A stretch of DNA of 64,000 nt from Phyllobacterium endophyticum (GCF_003010935.1 NZ_PGGN01000001.1:1550001-1614000); one strand, 5' to 3'. Shown: positions 28,038-36,468, counted from the stretch's first letter. Made by a program: numbers and translations. Notes: generated by a model from the letters alone, not told the origin.

Positions 28038-28168
28038 ATGGGGCGTCCTTTCAAAGGTTGATCTTCCTTGAAAGGATGGCGCAAAGGATCGGCGGCAGCG
28101 ACGTCACAACGTGCGAACAATTGCCCGCAACGGAAAAATAATGCCTGTTTTTACGGGAAGCGGCGAAA

Positions 28169-29098
28169 TCACTTCGCCGTCGCGGGATACCCGTTCGGAT
28201 GTGCGGGGACGGCTTTCAGGTAGGCGGCGATGGCGTCACGATCGGCAGGATCGAGATGCGCGGTATTGAGGGCGACATCGGCCATCGAGCCGCCGAGCGA
28301 ATCGAAATCCGGCGTGAAGCCGCTTTCGAGCGCGTAGGAAATGTCCTTTTCAGACCAGGAATCGATGCCGCCTTCGCCGCCGGTGATGTTGGGAACGACG
28401 CCCTTGCCTTCGGGCGATCTGGCGCCTGCGAGCCACCGCGTCTTGTCCAGCCCGCCGAGCGCGTCGCGAGGGGTGTGACATTCGCCGCAATGGCCGGGGC
28501 CTTCCACCAGATATTGACCGCGCTTGACCGCATCGGTGGCATTGGCGATGGCCAGGACCGGCTGGGGCGAAAGATAAAGCCGCTTCCACAGGCCTATGCC
28601 GCGCCTGATGGTGAAAGGAAAATTCAGCTTGTGCGGCCCGGCGACATTGCCGGACGGAGGCAGGGTCTTCATGAAGGCGTAGAGATCGGCAATATCCTGC
28701 ACCTGCATGCGTGCGTAGGATGTGTAAGGGAAGGCGGGGTAGAAGTGCCTGCCATCCGGCGAGACGCCTTCCATCATTGCATTAGCGAGATCCGCGAAGG
28801 ACCAGTCGCCGATACCTTGGGTCGAGGGTGAAATATTGGGCGCCACGAACGTGCCGAACGGCGTGACAAGGTTGAGGCCGCCGGCCAGCACGAGCCGCGC
28901 GTCGCCCTTGGCGCCCGGTGCCGCATGGCACGACGAACAACCGCCCTGCCAGAAGACGAGGCTGCCGCGCTGCGGATCACCCGGAGCCGCCGCGGCAAGC
29001 TTTGCCGGATCGACGCGGGCGGGCGCCGAGAGGAACCAGAACGCAGCCCCGCCCACCAGCGCCAGAATGATGACGAGCAATGCGAGCTTGCGCACCAT
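28169..29098 (-). CDS. Membrane-anchored diheme cytochrome c
   Basis: The 309-residue protein has an N-terminal membrane anchor/signal (LALLVIILALVGGAAFWFLSAP) and two CxxCH heme sites, CSSCH (about residue 55) and CGECH (about 204). Each is followed by an axial-Met region such as PDGRHFYPAFPYTSYARM. It resembles the cytochrome subunit of membrane alcohol/aldehyde dehydrogenases and passes electrons toward the respiratory chain. The gene begins 6 bases after the upstream cytochrome c' gene, so the two form an operon. No dehydrogenase subunit is adjacent. Confidence 0.88.
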   Translation of the reverse strand: MVRKLALLVIILALVGGAAFWFLSAPARVDPAKLAAAAPGDPQRGSLVFWQGGCSSCHAAPGAKGDARLVLAGGLNLVTPFGTFVAPNISPSTQGIGDWSFADLANAMMEGVSPDGRHFYPAFPYTSYARMQVQDIADLYAFMKTLPPSGNVAGPHKLNFPFTIRRGIGLWKRLYLSPQPVLAIANATDAVKRGQYLVEGPGHCGECHTPRDALGGLDKTRWLAGARSPEGKGVVPNITGGEGGIDSWSEKDISYALESGFTPDFDSLGGSMADVALNTAHLDPADRDAIAAYLKAVPAHPNGYPATAK

Positions 29099-29104
29099 TC
29101 CTGG

Positions 29105-29554
29105 CTAGTCTTTCTTGATGCGGAATGCCTTGTGACAGGAGGCGCAGTTTTCGCCAACCTGATTGAAAACGACCTTGAAGCTTTCGAGGTCCGCCGGGTT
29201 GGCTTCGGCCGCGGCGGCTGCATCCTTCTTGTACTTTCCGACGGCAGCCACGAAGCCGGCATTGTCTTCCCATATCTTCGGCGAAGCGGTTGTCTTGCCC
29301 TTGTCCGATCCGGCAGGAAACAGTGTCGCCACGTCGATCTTTTGCGCGTCCTCGTTGAGGTGTGTCAATGCGGCCTTCACCGCGTCGGCATCGAACGGCT
29401 TTTCGCCCTTGATAATCGGCGTGATACTGCCGATGGTCTTGCCCTGATCCTTCATGAGCGCCTGGCGGTCGGCAATCGGGTCGGCGCTGGCCGATGCCGA
29501 CAGGACCGCGATGGCAAGCAGGGGCGCCGCGGCAAAAGAAATCAGTCTCGTCAT
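29105..29554 (-). CDS. Cytochrome c' family protein
   Basis: The 149-residue protein has a signal peptide ending near ASADPI and a four-helix-bundle-like body. It carries a single CxxCH site close to the C-terminus (ENCASCHKAFRIKKD), the hallmark of class II cytochromes c. The family is soluble and periplasmic, binds NO/CO and is linked to nitrosative stress or electron transfer. It is the first gene of a two-gene cytochrome operon; the diheme cytochrome follows after 6 bases. Start ATG has GGAGATCCCC just upstream. Confidence 0.9.
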   Translation of the reverse strand: MTRLISFAAAPLLAIAVLSASASADPIADRQALMKDQGKTIGSITPIIKGEKPFDADAVKAALTHLNEDAQKIDVATLFPAGSDKGKTTASPKIWEDNAGFVAAVGKYKKDAAAAAEANPADLESFKVVFNQVGENCASCHKAFRIKKD

Positions 29555-29688
29555 GGGGATCTCCGACTCTTGTGGCTAAAGTGGTGTGGCTTCAAGGGTT
29601 TCCGGCTGGCACTTTAGATCATGCATCGTGAAATGCACGCGGGCCTCGCGATCACATTTTCGTTTGCAGGACGTTGCTAAACGCTTCG

Positions 29689-29715
29689 AAAAAAGCCCCG
29701 GAGGTCACCGGGGCT
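29689..29715 (-). terminator. Intrinsic terminator of the His/Arg-rich protein gene
   Basis: An 8-bp stem (agccccgg at 29694-29701, ccggggct at 29708-29715) is followed on the minus strand by six T residues (29694-29689). It lies just past the stop of the gene at 29726. Confidence 0.85.
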
Positions 29716-29725
29716 CAGTTCAATC

Positions 29726-30079
29726 TCAGAACTCGAAATAGATACCGCTGCGATAACGCGAGCGGTACGGGCGATCCCGCCATTCGTCGCGGCTGCGATA
29801 ATAGGGCCGGTCACTATAATAGCGCGGACGTTCCCAGCGATGATGACGGCGCCAGCCATAGTGCCGGCGGTCCCATCCATGATGCCGCCTGTGCCAGCGA
29901 TGATGCCGTCGCTCCCACCGGTCGCGATAATGAACAGTCTGCACGTTCGGGTTCTGTGCGGTGCTCGAAATTTCGACGGGCTGCTGAATTGTCATCGGTG
30001 CGGCGCTTGCCGTTTCGATGGATCCGAGTGTTCCGACAGATATGAGCACCGCGCTTAGCGTTGAGATTAGCTTTTTCAT
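29726..30079 (-). CDS. Small secreted His/Arg/Tyr-rich protein
   Basis: The 117-residue protein starts at ATG 30079 with GGAGG 6-7 bases upstream. A signal peptide (MKKLISTLSAVLISVGTLG...TASAAP) precedes a mature chain dominated by Arg, His, Trp and Tyr (WERRHHRWHRRHHGWDRRHY). Such small secreted proteins are common in rhizobia and have no firm function. The strong positive charge and histidines could bind metals, heme or anionic surface polymers. Its own terminator follows, so it is probably monocistronic. Confidence 0.75.
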   Translation of the reverse strand: MKKLISTLSAVLISVGTLGSIETASAAPMTIQQPVEISSTAQNPNVQTVHYRDRWERRHHRWHRRHHGWDRRHYGWRRHHRWERPRYYSDRPYYRSRDEWRDRPYRSRYRSGIYFEF

Positions 30080-30237
30080 TCTTTCCTCCAGTGAGAACCT
30101 TCCTTTCGCAAAGGTTTTCCACGGTCTTGTCCCTTGAAGTTCAAAAGCTATGACTTTTTCCATGAACGCCAAGTGAATAATCCGGCGTCAATGAAGGTGA
30201 GATCAACAGGAGGCGTTCACTTTTCAGAACCGGTTGT

Positions 30238-30441
30238 TCAAATGCGTGAAGCCAGACGCGAACCGACGCGCTTCTTCTGGAATTTCACGTAATTGGGTGA
30301 GCGATATTCGATGATCGGAGCGCGCTCGGCGGGAGAAACTATCCTCAGTCCTATACGCAGGTTTGCGGTTTCTGCTGCGGCAGGAGAGGCGGCTATGACG
30401 GCGGCAATGACAAACGAGAGCGCGAATGAATTTCTTTTCAC
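30238..30441 (-). CDS. Small secreted protein of unknown function
   Basis: The 67-residue protein starts at GTG 30441 with GGGGGA 4 bases upstream; a TTG at 30453 is an alternative. The signal peptide (VKRNSFALSFVIAAVIAASPAAA) leaves a basic mature peptide of about 43 residues ending RVGSRLASRI. I do not recognise a family. It lies in a run of small secreted proteins on the same strand. Confidence 0.55.
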   Translation of the reverse strand: MKRNSFALSFVIAAVIAASPAAAETANLRIGLRIVSPAERAPIIEYRSPNYVKFQKKRVGSRLASRI

Positions 30442-30652
30442 GATGTCCCCCAAATCCCGGCACCCGGCGTGCCGATAAATGCAGGCCTAAAGTATCATAG
30501 ACTAAAGGATAAGCTATTGATTTTTTAGGTCGATGGAGTTTGGCTGGCAGATAATCCAGGTGACGGAAACGGACCATGCCGGTCATCGGCGCGACAACCG
30601 GCAATGGCGCCATCAATGGCCACGCAGGACGCTGCAACTGCCGTAGCGCGCC

Positions 30653-30862
30653 TTATACGTGCTTGTAGACGGTCTTGCCGTGATGCTTGTGCCATACGTG
30701 ATGCCTTGAGTGCACGACATGGTGGCGATGATAATGGTGATGGCGGACCACATGATGCCGGTGATGGATCGGTTCAGCAGCGCTTGCGCTGGTGGCAAGT
30801 GCGGGAACCGAGACCGCGAGGGCAACAGCGAGGCCGAGAGCCGTATAGAGAGAAGTTTTCAT
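30653..30862 (-). CDS. Small secreted His-rich peptide
   Basis: The 69-residue protein has a clear signal peptide (MKTSLYTALGLAVALAVSVPALATSASA). The mature chain of about 40 residues is roughly 40 per cent histidine (HHRHHVVRHHHYHRHHVVH). Metal (Ni, Zn, Cu) binding in the periplasm is a natural guess, but no experiment-backed family is recognised. It is separate from, but similar in style to, the His/Arg-rich protein at 29726. Confidence 0.7.
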   Translation of the reverse strand: MKTSLYTALGLAVALAVSVPALATSASAAEPIHHRHHVVRHHHYHRHHVVHSRHHVWHKHHGKTVYKHV

Positions 30863-31169
30863 GTCCTTGGGTTTCCTTGGGTAGGTGCAGAGGGGAGACC
30901 TGCAGATGCAGGGGTGAAACTATCCACGCACCACTTATCCGACATGGATGTTTCGGCCCTATTTCCGGCCGGTGGTGTTTCGTTTCTGCACTGTTTCCGG
31001 AATGAGGCAGCAAAAGGGGCGCATCAGGCTTTAGCCGGACATGAACGCTTTACGACCGGACAACGTGATTTCCGTGCTCTATGAAGTAAAGAGGCCCCGC
31101 CAATGGCGGGGCCGCTTCCATGTGCAACAAGCGACAATGCCGCCGGGATAGTCGTGAGAAGTCAGGCGC
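30863..31169. other. Intergenic region with a terminator hairpin at 31093-31113
   Basis: No gene is seen. A 9-bp stem (ggccccgcc/ggcggggcc, loop aat) lies 57 bases past the stop of the minus-strand gene at 31170 and reads into tctttact on that strand, so it is probably its terminator. The left part should hold the promoter of the His-rich peptide gene. Confidence 0.6.
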
Positions 31170-31520
31170 TCACTCGCCTCGCTTTGTTGCATCTTCCTGC
31201 TGAAAGGTCCGGCGTAGATGCACGACCTTGGCGGCAGCGTTCTTTATATCTTTCGTGGGGCAGCGGAGCAGATCGTTTCTCAGCCGCTGCTCGATTTCCT
31301 TGGCTATGACAAGGCGCTTGTCTATCAGATGATGCTTTATGCCAAGTCTCTTGTATTCATCGCTTAACCTGGAAAGCTTCACGACCTCGTTCCATGCCAG
31401 TTCATGATAATTCATGGCGATCATCAAGAGTATGGTTTCCATCCTGGCTCTCGCAGAATTATCGTTGTTGGCAAAGGGCGCTGATATCTGCGGCGCCTGA
31501 TATATGTGAGTGGCTTTCAT
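31170..31520 (-). CDS. Conserved-looking cytosolic protein of unknown function
   Basis: About 116 residues from ATG 31520; a TTG at 31562 would add 14 residues. The protein is helical and basic (ARARMETILLMIAMNYHELAWNEVVKLSRLSDEYKRL), without signal peptide or cysteines. It diverges from the response-regulator gene at 31644 across a short intergenic region, so shared control is possible. I do not recognise a family. Confidence 0.55.
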   Translation of the reverse strand: MKATHIYQAPQISAPFANNDNSARARMETILLMIAMNYHELAWNEVVKLSRLSDEYKRLGIKHHLIDKRLVIAKEIEQRLRNDLLRCPTKDIKNAAAKVVHLRRTFQQEDATKRGE

Positions 31521-31643
31521 ATCGCCGTAATGGAGCGAATCATGATCGCGCGAAAGTGACAACGCTGTCCCTATAAGCGATTGGTCGAATCGGGATATAA
31601 GCAGGCTTTTGAATTCATTGATTGTTGAAGACTGGTTTTAAGA

Positions 31644-32285
31644 ATGCCCCCCGATTCCTTGCAGGATATCTTGATCGTCGAGGACCAGCATCTGATGCGT
31701 CTCGCACTCGTGCGCGAAATGCAGGCTGCAATTCCGGCGTGCGTCATCCACGCTGCCGCCACTATGGAGACGGCGCTGGAACTGATCCGCACCAATCAGT
31801 TTGCGCTCATCCTCATAGATCCTGGCCTGCCCGGCTACGACCCGGGATCGGAGGTAGACCGCATCCAGACGATCAGCGCGATTGTGAGCCGGACGCCGAC
31901 GGCGATCCATGTGGTCATCACCGGTTCGGAAAGCGCGCAGGAATGGGAAGACGCCCAGCGGCTTGGCGTCGCCGGCTATATCGCCAAGAACAGTCTCAAG
32001 CCCGGCACGATGGGAGCGGTCCTCCAGACCATAGCTGATCACGGGCGTTGCGTCGGACTGATGCATGAAACAAGCGTTGCGCCGGAACTTTACCACGCGG
32101 TTCTTTCGCCGCGCGAGCAGGAGGCGGTGCAATGGATGATGCAAAGACCGGCCGATATCAGCCGCAAGGTGATTTTCGACCAGCTGGGCGAGCATCTCGA
32201 AATAGACGCGGCCTCAGCCGAACGATATTACAAGCGTGCACGAGCAAAACTTTTGAAGTTCGGGCAGTTGCCGAACAGCATTTAA
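31644..32285 (+). CDS. LuxR/NarL-like response regulator
   Basis: The 213-residue protein has an N-terminal receiver domain: acidic pair in IVEDQH (Asp14), phospho-acceptor Asp59 in LILIDPGLPG, Thr/Ser in VVITGSES, Lys in IAKNSLK. The C-terminal output part resembles a LuxR-type helix-turn-helix (LSPREQEAVQWM ... DAASAERYYKRARAKLL). Its recognition region is longer and less canonical than usual. No sensor kinase is adjacent on this strand; the nearest is at 33810. Its stop overlaps the stop of the opposing sulfotransferase gene by a few bases, so the two are convergent. Confidence 0.85.
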   Translation: MPPDSLQDILIVEDQHLMRLALVREMQAAIPACVIHAAATMETALELIRTNQFALILIDPGLPGYDPGSEVDRIQTISAIVSRTPTAIHVVITGSESAQEWEDAQRLGVAGYIAKNSLKPGTMGAVLQTIADHGRCVGLMHETSVAPELYHAVLSPREQEAVQWMMQRPADISRKVIFDQLGEHLEIDAASAERYYKRARAKLLKFGQLPNSI

Positions 32286-32989
32286 CCGCCGTGGACGGCG
32301 AAACCAAGCAGGTGCTCGTAGATCGGTAAACACCGTTCAATCGTTTGCCGAACACGCAGTGGAAACCGGTCGAGATCAGGTTCACACGCCGGCGGCGCGA
32401 AACCAGTACTATTGCCGGCGGCCGTATGCCATTCCTCGCGTCCTGCCCAATCTGACCGTCCGCCCTTTTGCCAGTTGAGTGCATCGAGCATTGGGTCAAG
32501 TCCCAGTGCGCCGAAATAAGCAGTGACGACGCGCACAGGATCTTGTCTGAGCGCCTCGCCATCGATGACGACGGGAACCCGACCAGTTCTGATTCTTGTC
32601 TTCTCGAAAAGTTCGAGTTGGCTGTCGAATCCGGTGTCTCTCTCCGAGTAGTCGTTCAGGATCGTGTATAGCGAAGGAATGGAAAGTCGAGGGTCTCTTA
32701 TAAGGAAAGTATTCTCACCTCTCTCGAAAACCTCATCTCCGATATACCCCACGACGTGGTGGGCCATTTCTTTGACGAATACCCGACTTGTAGAACTTAG
32801 TTTCAGGAGGTCATCCGTCACTTGTGAAAAAGGCCGGGCGCTGTTGTCATCGCCGGAACTAAAGACGGCAGTATCCAGGTAACAATTGCAATAAGGCTCT
32901 CCGAAGACGATGAAATCCCCTCGCTTTTCCATCATTTTCTCGTAAGCCGTTGATAATGATCTTGGAACACACCAGAGTTTTAATAACAT
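32282..32989 (-). CDS. Sulfotransferase-like P-loop protein
   Basis: About 235 residues from ATG 32989; a TTG at 33034 is the alternative. The first residues, LKLWCVPRSLSTAYEKMM, match the 5'-phosphosulfate-binding loop of the family, and FLIRDPRLSIPS matches the 3'-phosphate-binding strand. Later segments (EALRQDPVRVVTAYFGALG, DWAGREEWHTAAGNSTGF) are typical of a bacterial family related to sulfotransferases and often misnamed as aminotransferase-like. It would transfer sulfate from PAPS, though the acceptor is unknown. No PAPS synthesis gene is nearby. Confidence 0.75.
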   Translation of the reverse strand: MLLKLWCVPRSLSTAYEKMMEKRGDFIVFGEPYCNCYLDTAVFSSGDDNSARPFSQVTDDLLKLSSTSRVFVKEMAHHVVGYIGDEVFERGENTFLIRDPRLSIPSLYTILNDYSERDTGFDSQLELFEKTRIRTGRVPVVIDGEALRQDPVRVVTAYFGALGLDPMLDALNWQKGGRSDWAGREEWHTAAGNSTGFAPPACEPDLDRFPLRVRQTIERCLPIYEHLLGFAVHGG

Positions 32990-33198
32990 TGGCGTGTACA
33001 AACCCGGATCGCACTTATCATCGGTAATTCTCAAACGAAAAAATTCTTTGATATATCATATATAAATAGTTGTTGATGATCGTTCTCATTTATGCATTTA
33101 TGAACGGAGGAATATTGCGGCAATTATCAAAAGTCTCGCTGCTAAATTTATAAATGTCTTATACTAAAGTATAATGGTTCAGTTTTTAAATCGCCATT

Positions 33199-33813
33199 GT
33201 GAGATTTACTTTGATAATAATTATTCCGCAATCTCGTTCTGGGAATATTTTCGGCGGGCGCAAGTTTTCTGGTCATCTGGTATCGAGGATGGCCGCCCTG
33301 TTGATCACTGGCTTGCTTTTCACGGGTTCGGCAGCGGCCCAAGCGCCTGATCCCGACTCGTTGACCATTCGAGGAATGGGAAAGGCGCAGACGATGTATT
33401 CCATCGATCAATTGCGAAACGAATTCACCTTGCGCGAACGAGTGACTGCTACACCCTGGAGTGGACAGAAGACGATCAGTTTTCGTGGCCCGCTGCTCAA
33501 GGACATTCTGGCGAGAACCAATGCTTCCGGCGCAACGGAATTCGAAGTGCAGGCATACAACGATTTCATGGCCCGGGTGACCGCCGCCGAGATCGACACC
33601 TATTCGCCTATTCTTGCCCTCGAACAGAAATGCGTCGACGAGGACCGGAGCAGCGGGCTTTGTTCGGCCGATCAAACCTACCGGCCATTGTCAGTTGATG
33701 ACGGGGGGCCTCTCTACCTGATCTGGCCGCTGCAGGAATTACCCGAAGCCTATGTGCTCGGGCGTAAGTCGATATGGGTCTGGTTTGTCGTGGCGGTACA
33801 ATCTGCCCAATGA
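33199..33813 (+). CDS. Secreted molybdopterin-oxidoreductase-like protein
   Basis: The frame allows a GTG start at 33199 (204 aa) or ATG 33289, which begins directly at a signal peptide (MAALLITGLLFTGSAAAQAP). The mature part (LTIRGMGKAQTMYSIDQL, FTLRERVTATPW, FRGPLLKDILAR, DFMARVTAAEID) resembles the SUOX/molybdopterin-binding fold. It lacks a visible cysteine ligand at the usual position and is short, so it may not bind the cofactor. The last bases overlap the start of a membrane histidine kinase (ATGA), suggesting a periplasmic sensing partner. Confidence 0.7.
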   Translation: MRFTLIIIIPQSRSGNIFGGRKFSGHLVSRMAALLITGLLFTGSAAAQAPDPDSLTIRGMGKAQTMYSIDQLRNEFTLRERVTATPWSGQKTISFRGPLLKDILARTNASGATEFEVQAYNDFMARVTAAEIDTYSPILALEQKCVDEDRSSGLCSADQTYRPLSVDDGGPLYLIWPLQELPEAYVLGRKSIWVWFVVAVQSAQ

Positions 33814-35054
33814 AACGTCCGATTAGCACGCTGCTGCCAATGGTACTTTACGCCGGGTTGTTGCTTTCACTCGGGCTGAGTGTCTGGTCATTGGCGCGCA
33901 CTGAGACCTACAGGCAGAGGAGCGAGATCATCGCCAGCCAAGCGCTGGAGATTCGCTCACGCGTCTGGCAAGCCCGGGAACACGTGGCGCGGATTGCAGG
34001 GGCTCTCGAACTTGCACGGCAGACCGGAAAGAGCGTGCCCCAACTAGCGATGTCCTCTCGATTGTTGCGATTCAATCTGTCGTTGCTGTCGCGTCTGGAA
34101 TACGTCAAGTTTTTTCTCGGTCCGGAAAACCAGGCTGAACTCGAAGGGCTGATTGCCGGGATCGATGCTGTGCTTCTGCCCGCCGCCGTCAGCGGCCGGA
34201 ACTATCAGGAAGCGCTGCAGTCCATCATCTCTACCGATCGCTATCTCGTGCGATTGTCCAGCACGACCGTCAATTCGAGCCAGGGTCTCAGTGTAGCGGT
34301 ACAGATCGCCAATGACGCGGCACGCAATCGGTTGCGTCTTTTCGCGGCACTCTCCGCCCTGCTGCTGAGCGTCATCGCCATACATCAGTACAACAAGACG
34401 ACGCGGGAGAAGGACCAGCACATCAAGTCCTTTTCGCTGCTGTTCGCCCACATGACCCGCACCCGGATCGCAGCCTTGCGCCTTTTCCTCGGCTATCTCG
34501 ACGGCCCGATACCTCCGCCGCTGGAGATGACAGACGCGGCGATGCGCACAGTGGTCGAGCTTGATTCGATCAATGAAGGCTTGATGATCATCGGACATGC
34601 GAGACATCAGGCAAAACTCTCGCCCCTTGGCCGGATCATCAGTGATATCGCGCGGGGTTGCCAAAACACCCTGGCAGTCGAGGCGGATATCGAGGCCCGT
34701 GAGACCCTCGTGCCCGCCTCGCAATTTCATCTGCTGATCGATGAACTCGTGCGCAACGCGACCAACGCTGTCGCCGGGCGCGAAGACCAGGTCATCACGA
34801 TCAGCGCTGTCATCCATCAAAGGTTTCTGCGCCGACCGTTATTGATCCTGACTGTCAGCGACAACGGCTCGGGCATGACCCAGGAACTCTTGGCCAAGGT
34901 GCGCGAACCATTCTTTTCGACAAAGGCAGGCAAACATGTCGGGCTTGGCCTGACGAATTGCGTCGAACTGATGAAAACGATGGCAGGCAAACTGGAGATA
35001 AGCTCGAAGCCAGGGGCGGGGACATCGGTGCGCATCACGTATTCGGTCCGATGA
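33810..35054 (+). CDS. Membrane sensor histidine kinase
   Basis: About 414 residues from ATG 33810, which overlaps the previous stop. Two transmembrane segments (about residues 7-27 and 180-200) flank a periplasmic domain of about 150 residues. The probable phospho-acceptor region is FAHMTRTRIAALRLF, and the ATPase boxes are N (DELVRNATNAV), G1 (VSDNGSGM) and G2 (KHVGLGLTNCVELM). It presumably senses a periplasmic signal together with the overlapping secreted protein. No response regulator is next to it; the LuxR-type regulator at 31644 is a candidate partner. Confidence 0.85.
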   Translation: MKRPISTLLPMVLYAGLLLSLGLSVWSLARTETYRQRSEIIASQALEIRSRVWQAREHVARIAGALELARQTGKSVPQLAMSSRLLRFNLSLLSRLEYVKFFLGPENQAELEGLIAGIDAVLLPAAVSGRNYQEALQSIISTDRYLVRLSSTTVNSSQGLSVAVQIANDAARNRLRLFAALSALLLSVIAIHQYNKTTREKDQHIKSFSLLFAHMTRTRIAALRLFLGYLDGPIPPPLEMTDAAMRTVVELDSINEGLMIIGHARHQAKLSPLGRIISDIARGCQNTLAVEADIEARETLVPASQFHLLIDELVRNATNAVAGREDQVITISAVIHQRFLRRPLLILTVSDNGSGMTQELLAKVREPFFSTKAGKHVGLGLTNCVELMKTMAGKLEISSKPGAGTSVRITYSVR

Positions 35055-35178
35055 AAGCTCTTATCGATCATTTGATCAATGCAATTGCGGCGTCGTAGCT
35101 TTATCGTTTCGGCACGTTCAATGCAAAGAAGCAGCGTCTTTACGGCTGTCAAAGGGTCCTTGTATCCATGGGCGAGCC

Positions 35179-35207
35179 TTGCGGAGTGTACAAAAATAGT
35201 GTACACT
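35179..35207 (+). promoter_or_regulatory. Promoter with palindromic operator upstream of brnT
   Basis: A perfect inverted repeat with 8-bp arms (agtgtaca at 35185-35192, tgtacact at 35200-35207) and 7-base spacer overlaps a candidate promoter: -35 ttgcgg (35179-35184), 17 bases, -10 tacact (35202-35207). This is a natural site for autorepression by BrnA, a ribbon-helix-helix protein. Confidence 0.65.
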
Positions 35208-35275
35208 TATCCCACATTTCATGTTTGTGTTCTGCGAAGTAGATTTGATTACCCATTGATTAAGGAGCGGCCGCA

Positions 35276-35551
35276 TTGGAGTTCGAATGGGATGAAGACA
35301 AGCGCCGACAAGTGAAACAAAAGCATGGAGTTGACCTTTTGTATGCGGCTTTGATTTTTAGAGGCCCCGTGCTGACCAAAAGAGATGATAGGGCAGACTA
35401 TGGGGAAGAACGGTTTATTTCATTAGGTATGGTTGAGGACGACTGTTTCATCGTTGTCCACGCGAGTCGAAACGAGGTTACCCGCCTCATCACAGCTTGG
35501 AAAGGAGGTCAACTTGACGAGGACCAATATCAAGCGCGCATCACTCGATGA
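35276..35551 (+). CDS. brnT: BrnT family toxin (RelE-like ribonuclease)
   Basis: The 91-residue protein starts at TTG 35276 with aaggag upstream. It has the BrnT/DUF497 pattern: MEFEWDEDKRRQVKQKHGVDL, then GEERFISLGMV, then IVVHASRNEVTRLITAW. BrnT is the RNA-cleaving toxin of a type II system and is neutralised by BrnA. The toxin gene comes first, as usual for brnTA, and overlaps the antitoxin gene by 38 bases. It is slightly longer at the C-terminus than short family members. Confidence 0.88.
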   Translation: MEFEWDEDKRRQVKQKHGVDLLYAALIFRGPVLTKRDDRADYGEERFISLGMVEDDCFIVVHASRNEVTRLITAWKGGQLDEDQYQARITR

Positions 35552-35789
35552 CCTGCAAAACTTTAACAAGGAGGGGAAGCTATCCCGCAATCCTACACCC
35601 CTCGAAGGTGAAGACCTCGGGCCGGACTTTTGGGCGAATGCCCGCGTGGTCGAGCCGAAAGAGCCTCGATCCGTTCACCTGAAACTTGATCCGGATGTGT
35701 TCGAGTTTTTCAAAAGTCAGGGAAAGGGACACCTTACGCGTATGCAAGAGATCTTGAAAGCGTATGTCAAAGCCCATGACCGTTCCTGA
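35514..35789 (+). CDS. brnA: BrnA family antitoxin
   Basis: About 91 residues from TTG 35514, which is preceded by a strong aaaggagg at 35501-35508; the longer frame has no such signal. The C-terminus (VHLKLDPDVFEFFKSQGKGHLTRMQEILKAYV) matches the BrnA/DUF4415 ribbon-helix-helix DNA-binding segment, which both represses the operon and holds BrnT. It overlaps the toxin gene by 38 bases, and both genes use TTG starts. Confidence 0.87.
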   Translation: MTRTNIKRASLDDLQNFNKEGKLSRNPTPLEGEDLGPDFWANARVVEPKEPRSVHLKLDPDVFEFFKSQGKGHLTRMQEILKAYVKAHDRS

Positions 35790-35825
35790 AACAATCCGGT
35801 GTCTGGCAAGCGTTTAAAACAGAAA

Positions 35826-35846
35826 GGCCCCGCCGGTGACGGGGCC
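35826..35846 (-). terminator. Hairpin between brnA and the superoxide dismutase gene
   Basis: The stem ggccccg (35826-35832)/cggggcc (35840-35846) is followed on the minus strand by tttctgtttt. It is best read as terminator of the superoxide dismutase gene and may also stop brnA transcripts. Confidence 0.7.
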
Positions 35847-35868
35847 GTAGTGCTTTGTAAGGCGCCGC

Positions 35869-36468
35869 TTACCTGGCCTTTTCGTACATTTCCGCCACAT
35901 GATCCCAGTTGATCAGATTATCGACGAATGCCTCGAGATATTTCGGACGCGCATTGCGATAGTCGATGTAATAGGAATGCTCCCAGACATCGACGCCGAG
36001 GATTGGCGATGCGCCATGAACCAGCGGGTTTTCGCCGTTGGGCGTCTTGGAGATTTCAAGCTTGCCGTTCTTGACGGCGAGCCATGCCCAGCCGGAGCCG
36101 AACTGCGTGGTGCCGGCTGCGATGAAATCGGTGCGGAACTTGTCATAGCCGCCGAGATCCGATTCGAAAGCCTTCTCGAGCGAGCCCGGAAGCTTCTTGC
36201 CGCCGCCGCCCTTTTTCATCCACTGCCAGAAATGCACGTGGTTGTAATGCTGGCCGGCATTGTTGAAGAGGCCGGCGTTCTTGCCATAGGATTGCTTGAC
36301 GACCTCTTCGAGCGAAAGATTCTCGAGGCCGGCTTCGGCAGCCAGCTTGTTGCCGTTGTCAACATAGGCCTTGTGGTGCTTGTCGTGGTGATATTCGAGG
36401 GTTTCGCGCGACATATAGGGTGCGAGTGCGTCGTAATCATACGGCAGTGCGGGCAATTCGAAAGCCAT
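35869..36468 (-). CDS. sodB: Superoxide dismutase (Fe/Mn family, Fe-like)
   Basis: The 199-residue protein has the full set of metal ligands: His in YHHDKHHKAYVDN, His in NNAGQHYNHVHFWQW, Asp/His in DVWEHSYYIDY. The Gln in NNAGQ sits at the position used by iron-type enzymes, whereas manganese enzymes have Gly there. Metal use can nevertheless be cambialistic in rhizobia. It converts superoxide to hydrogen peroxide and oxygen in the cytosol. Length is normal, and the start has GGAGACTTCC upstream. Confidence 0.95.
   Translation of the reverse strand: MAFELPALPYDYDALAPYMSRETLEYHHDKHHKAYVDNGNKLAAEAGLENLSLEEVVKQSYGKNAGLFNNAGQHYNHVHFWQWMKKGGGGKKLPGSLEKAFESDLGGYDKFRTDFIAAGTTQFGSGWAWLAVKNGKLEISKTPNGENPLVHGASPILGVDVWEHSYYIDYRNARPKYLEAFVDNLINWDHVAEMYEKAR

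Noticed and set aside
27000-28061. A 353-codon open frame on the plus strand
   Set aside because: It is antisense to the SsuA-like binding protein, which has a signal peptide and family motifs.
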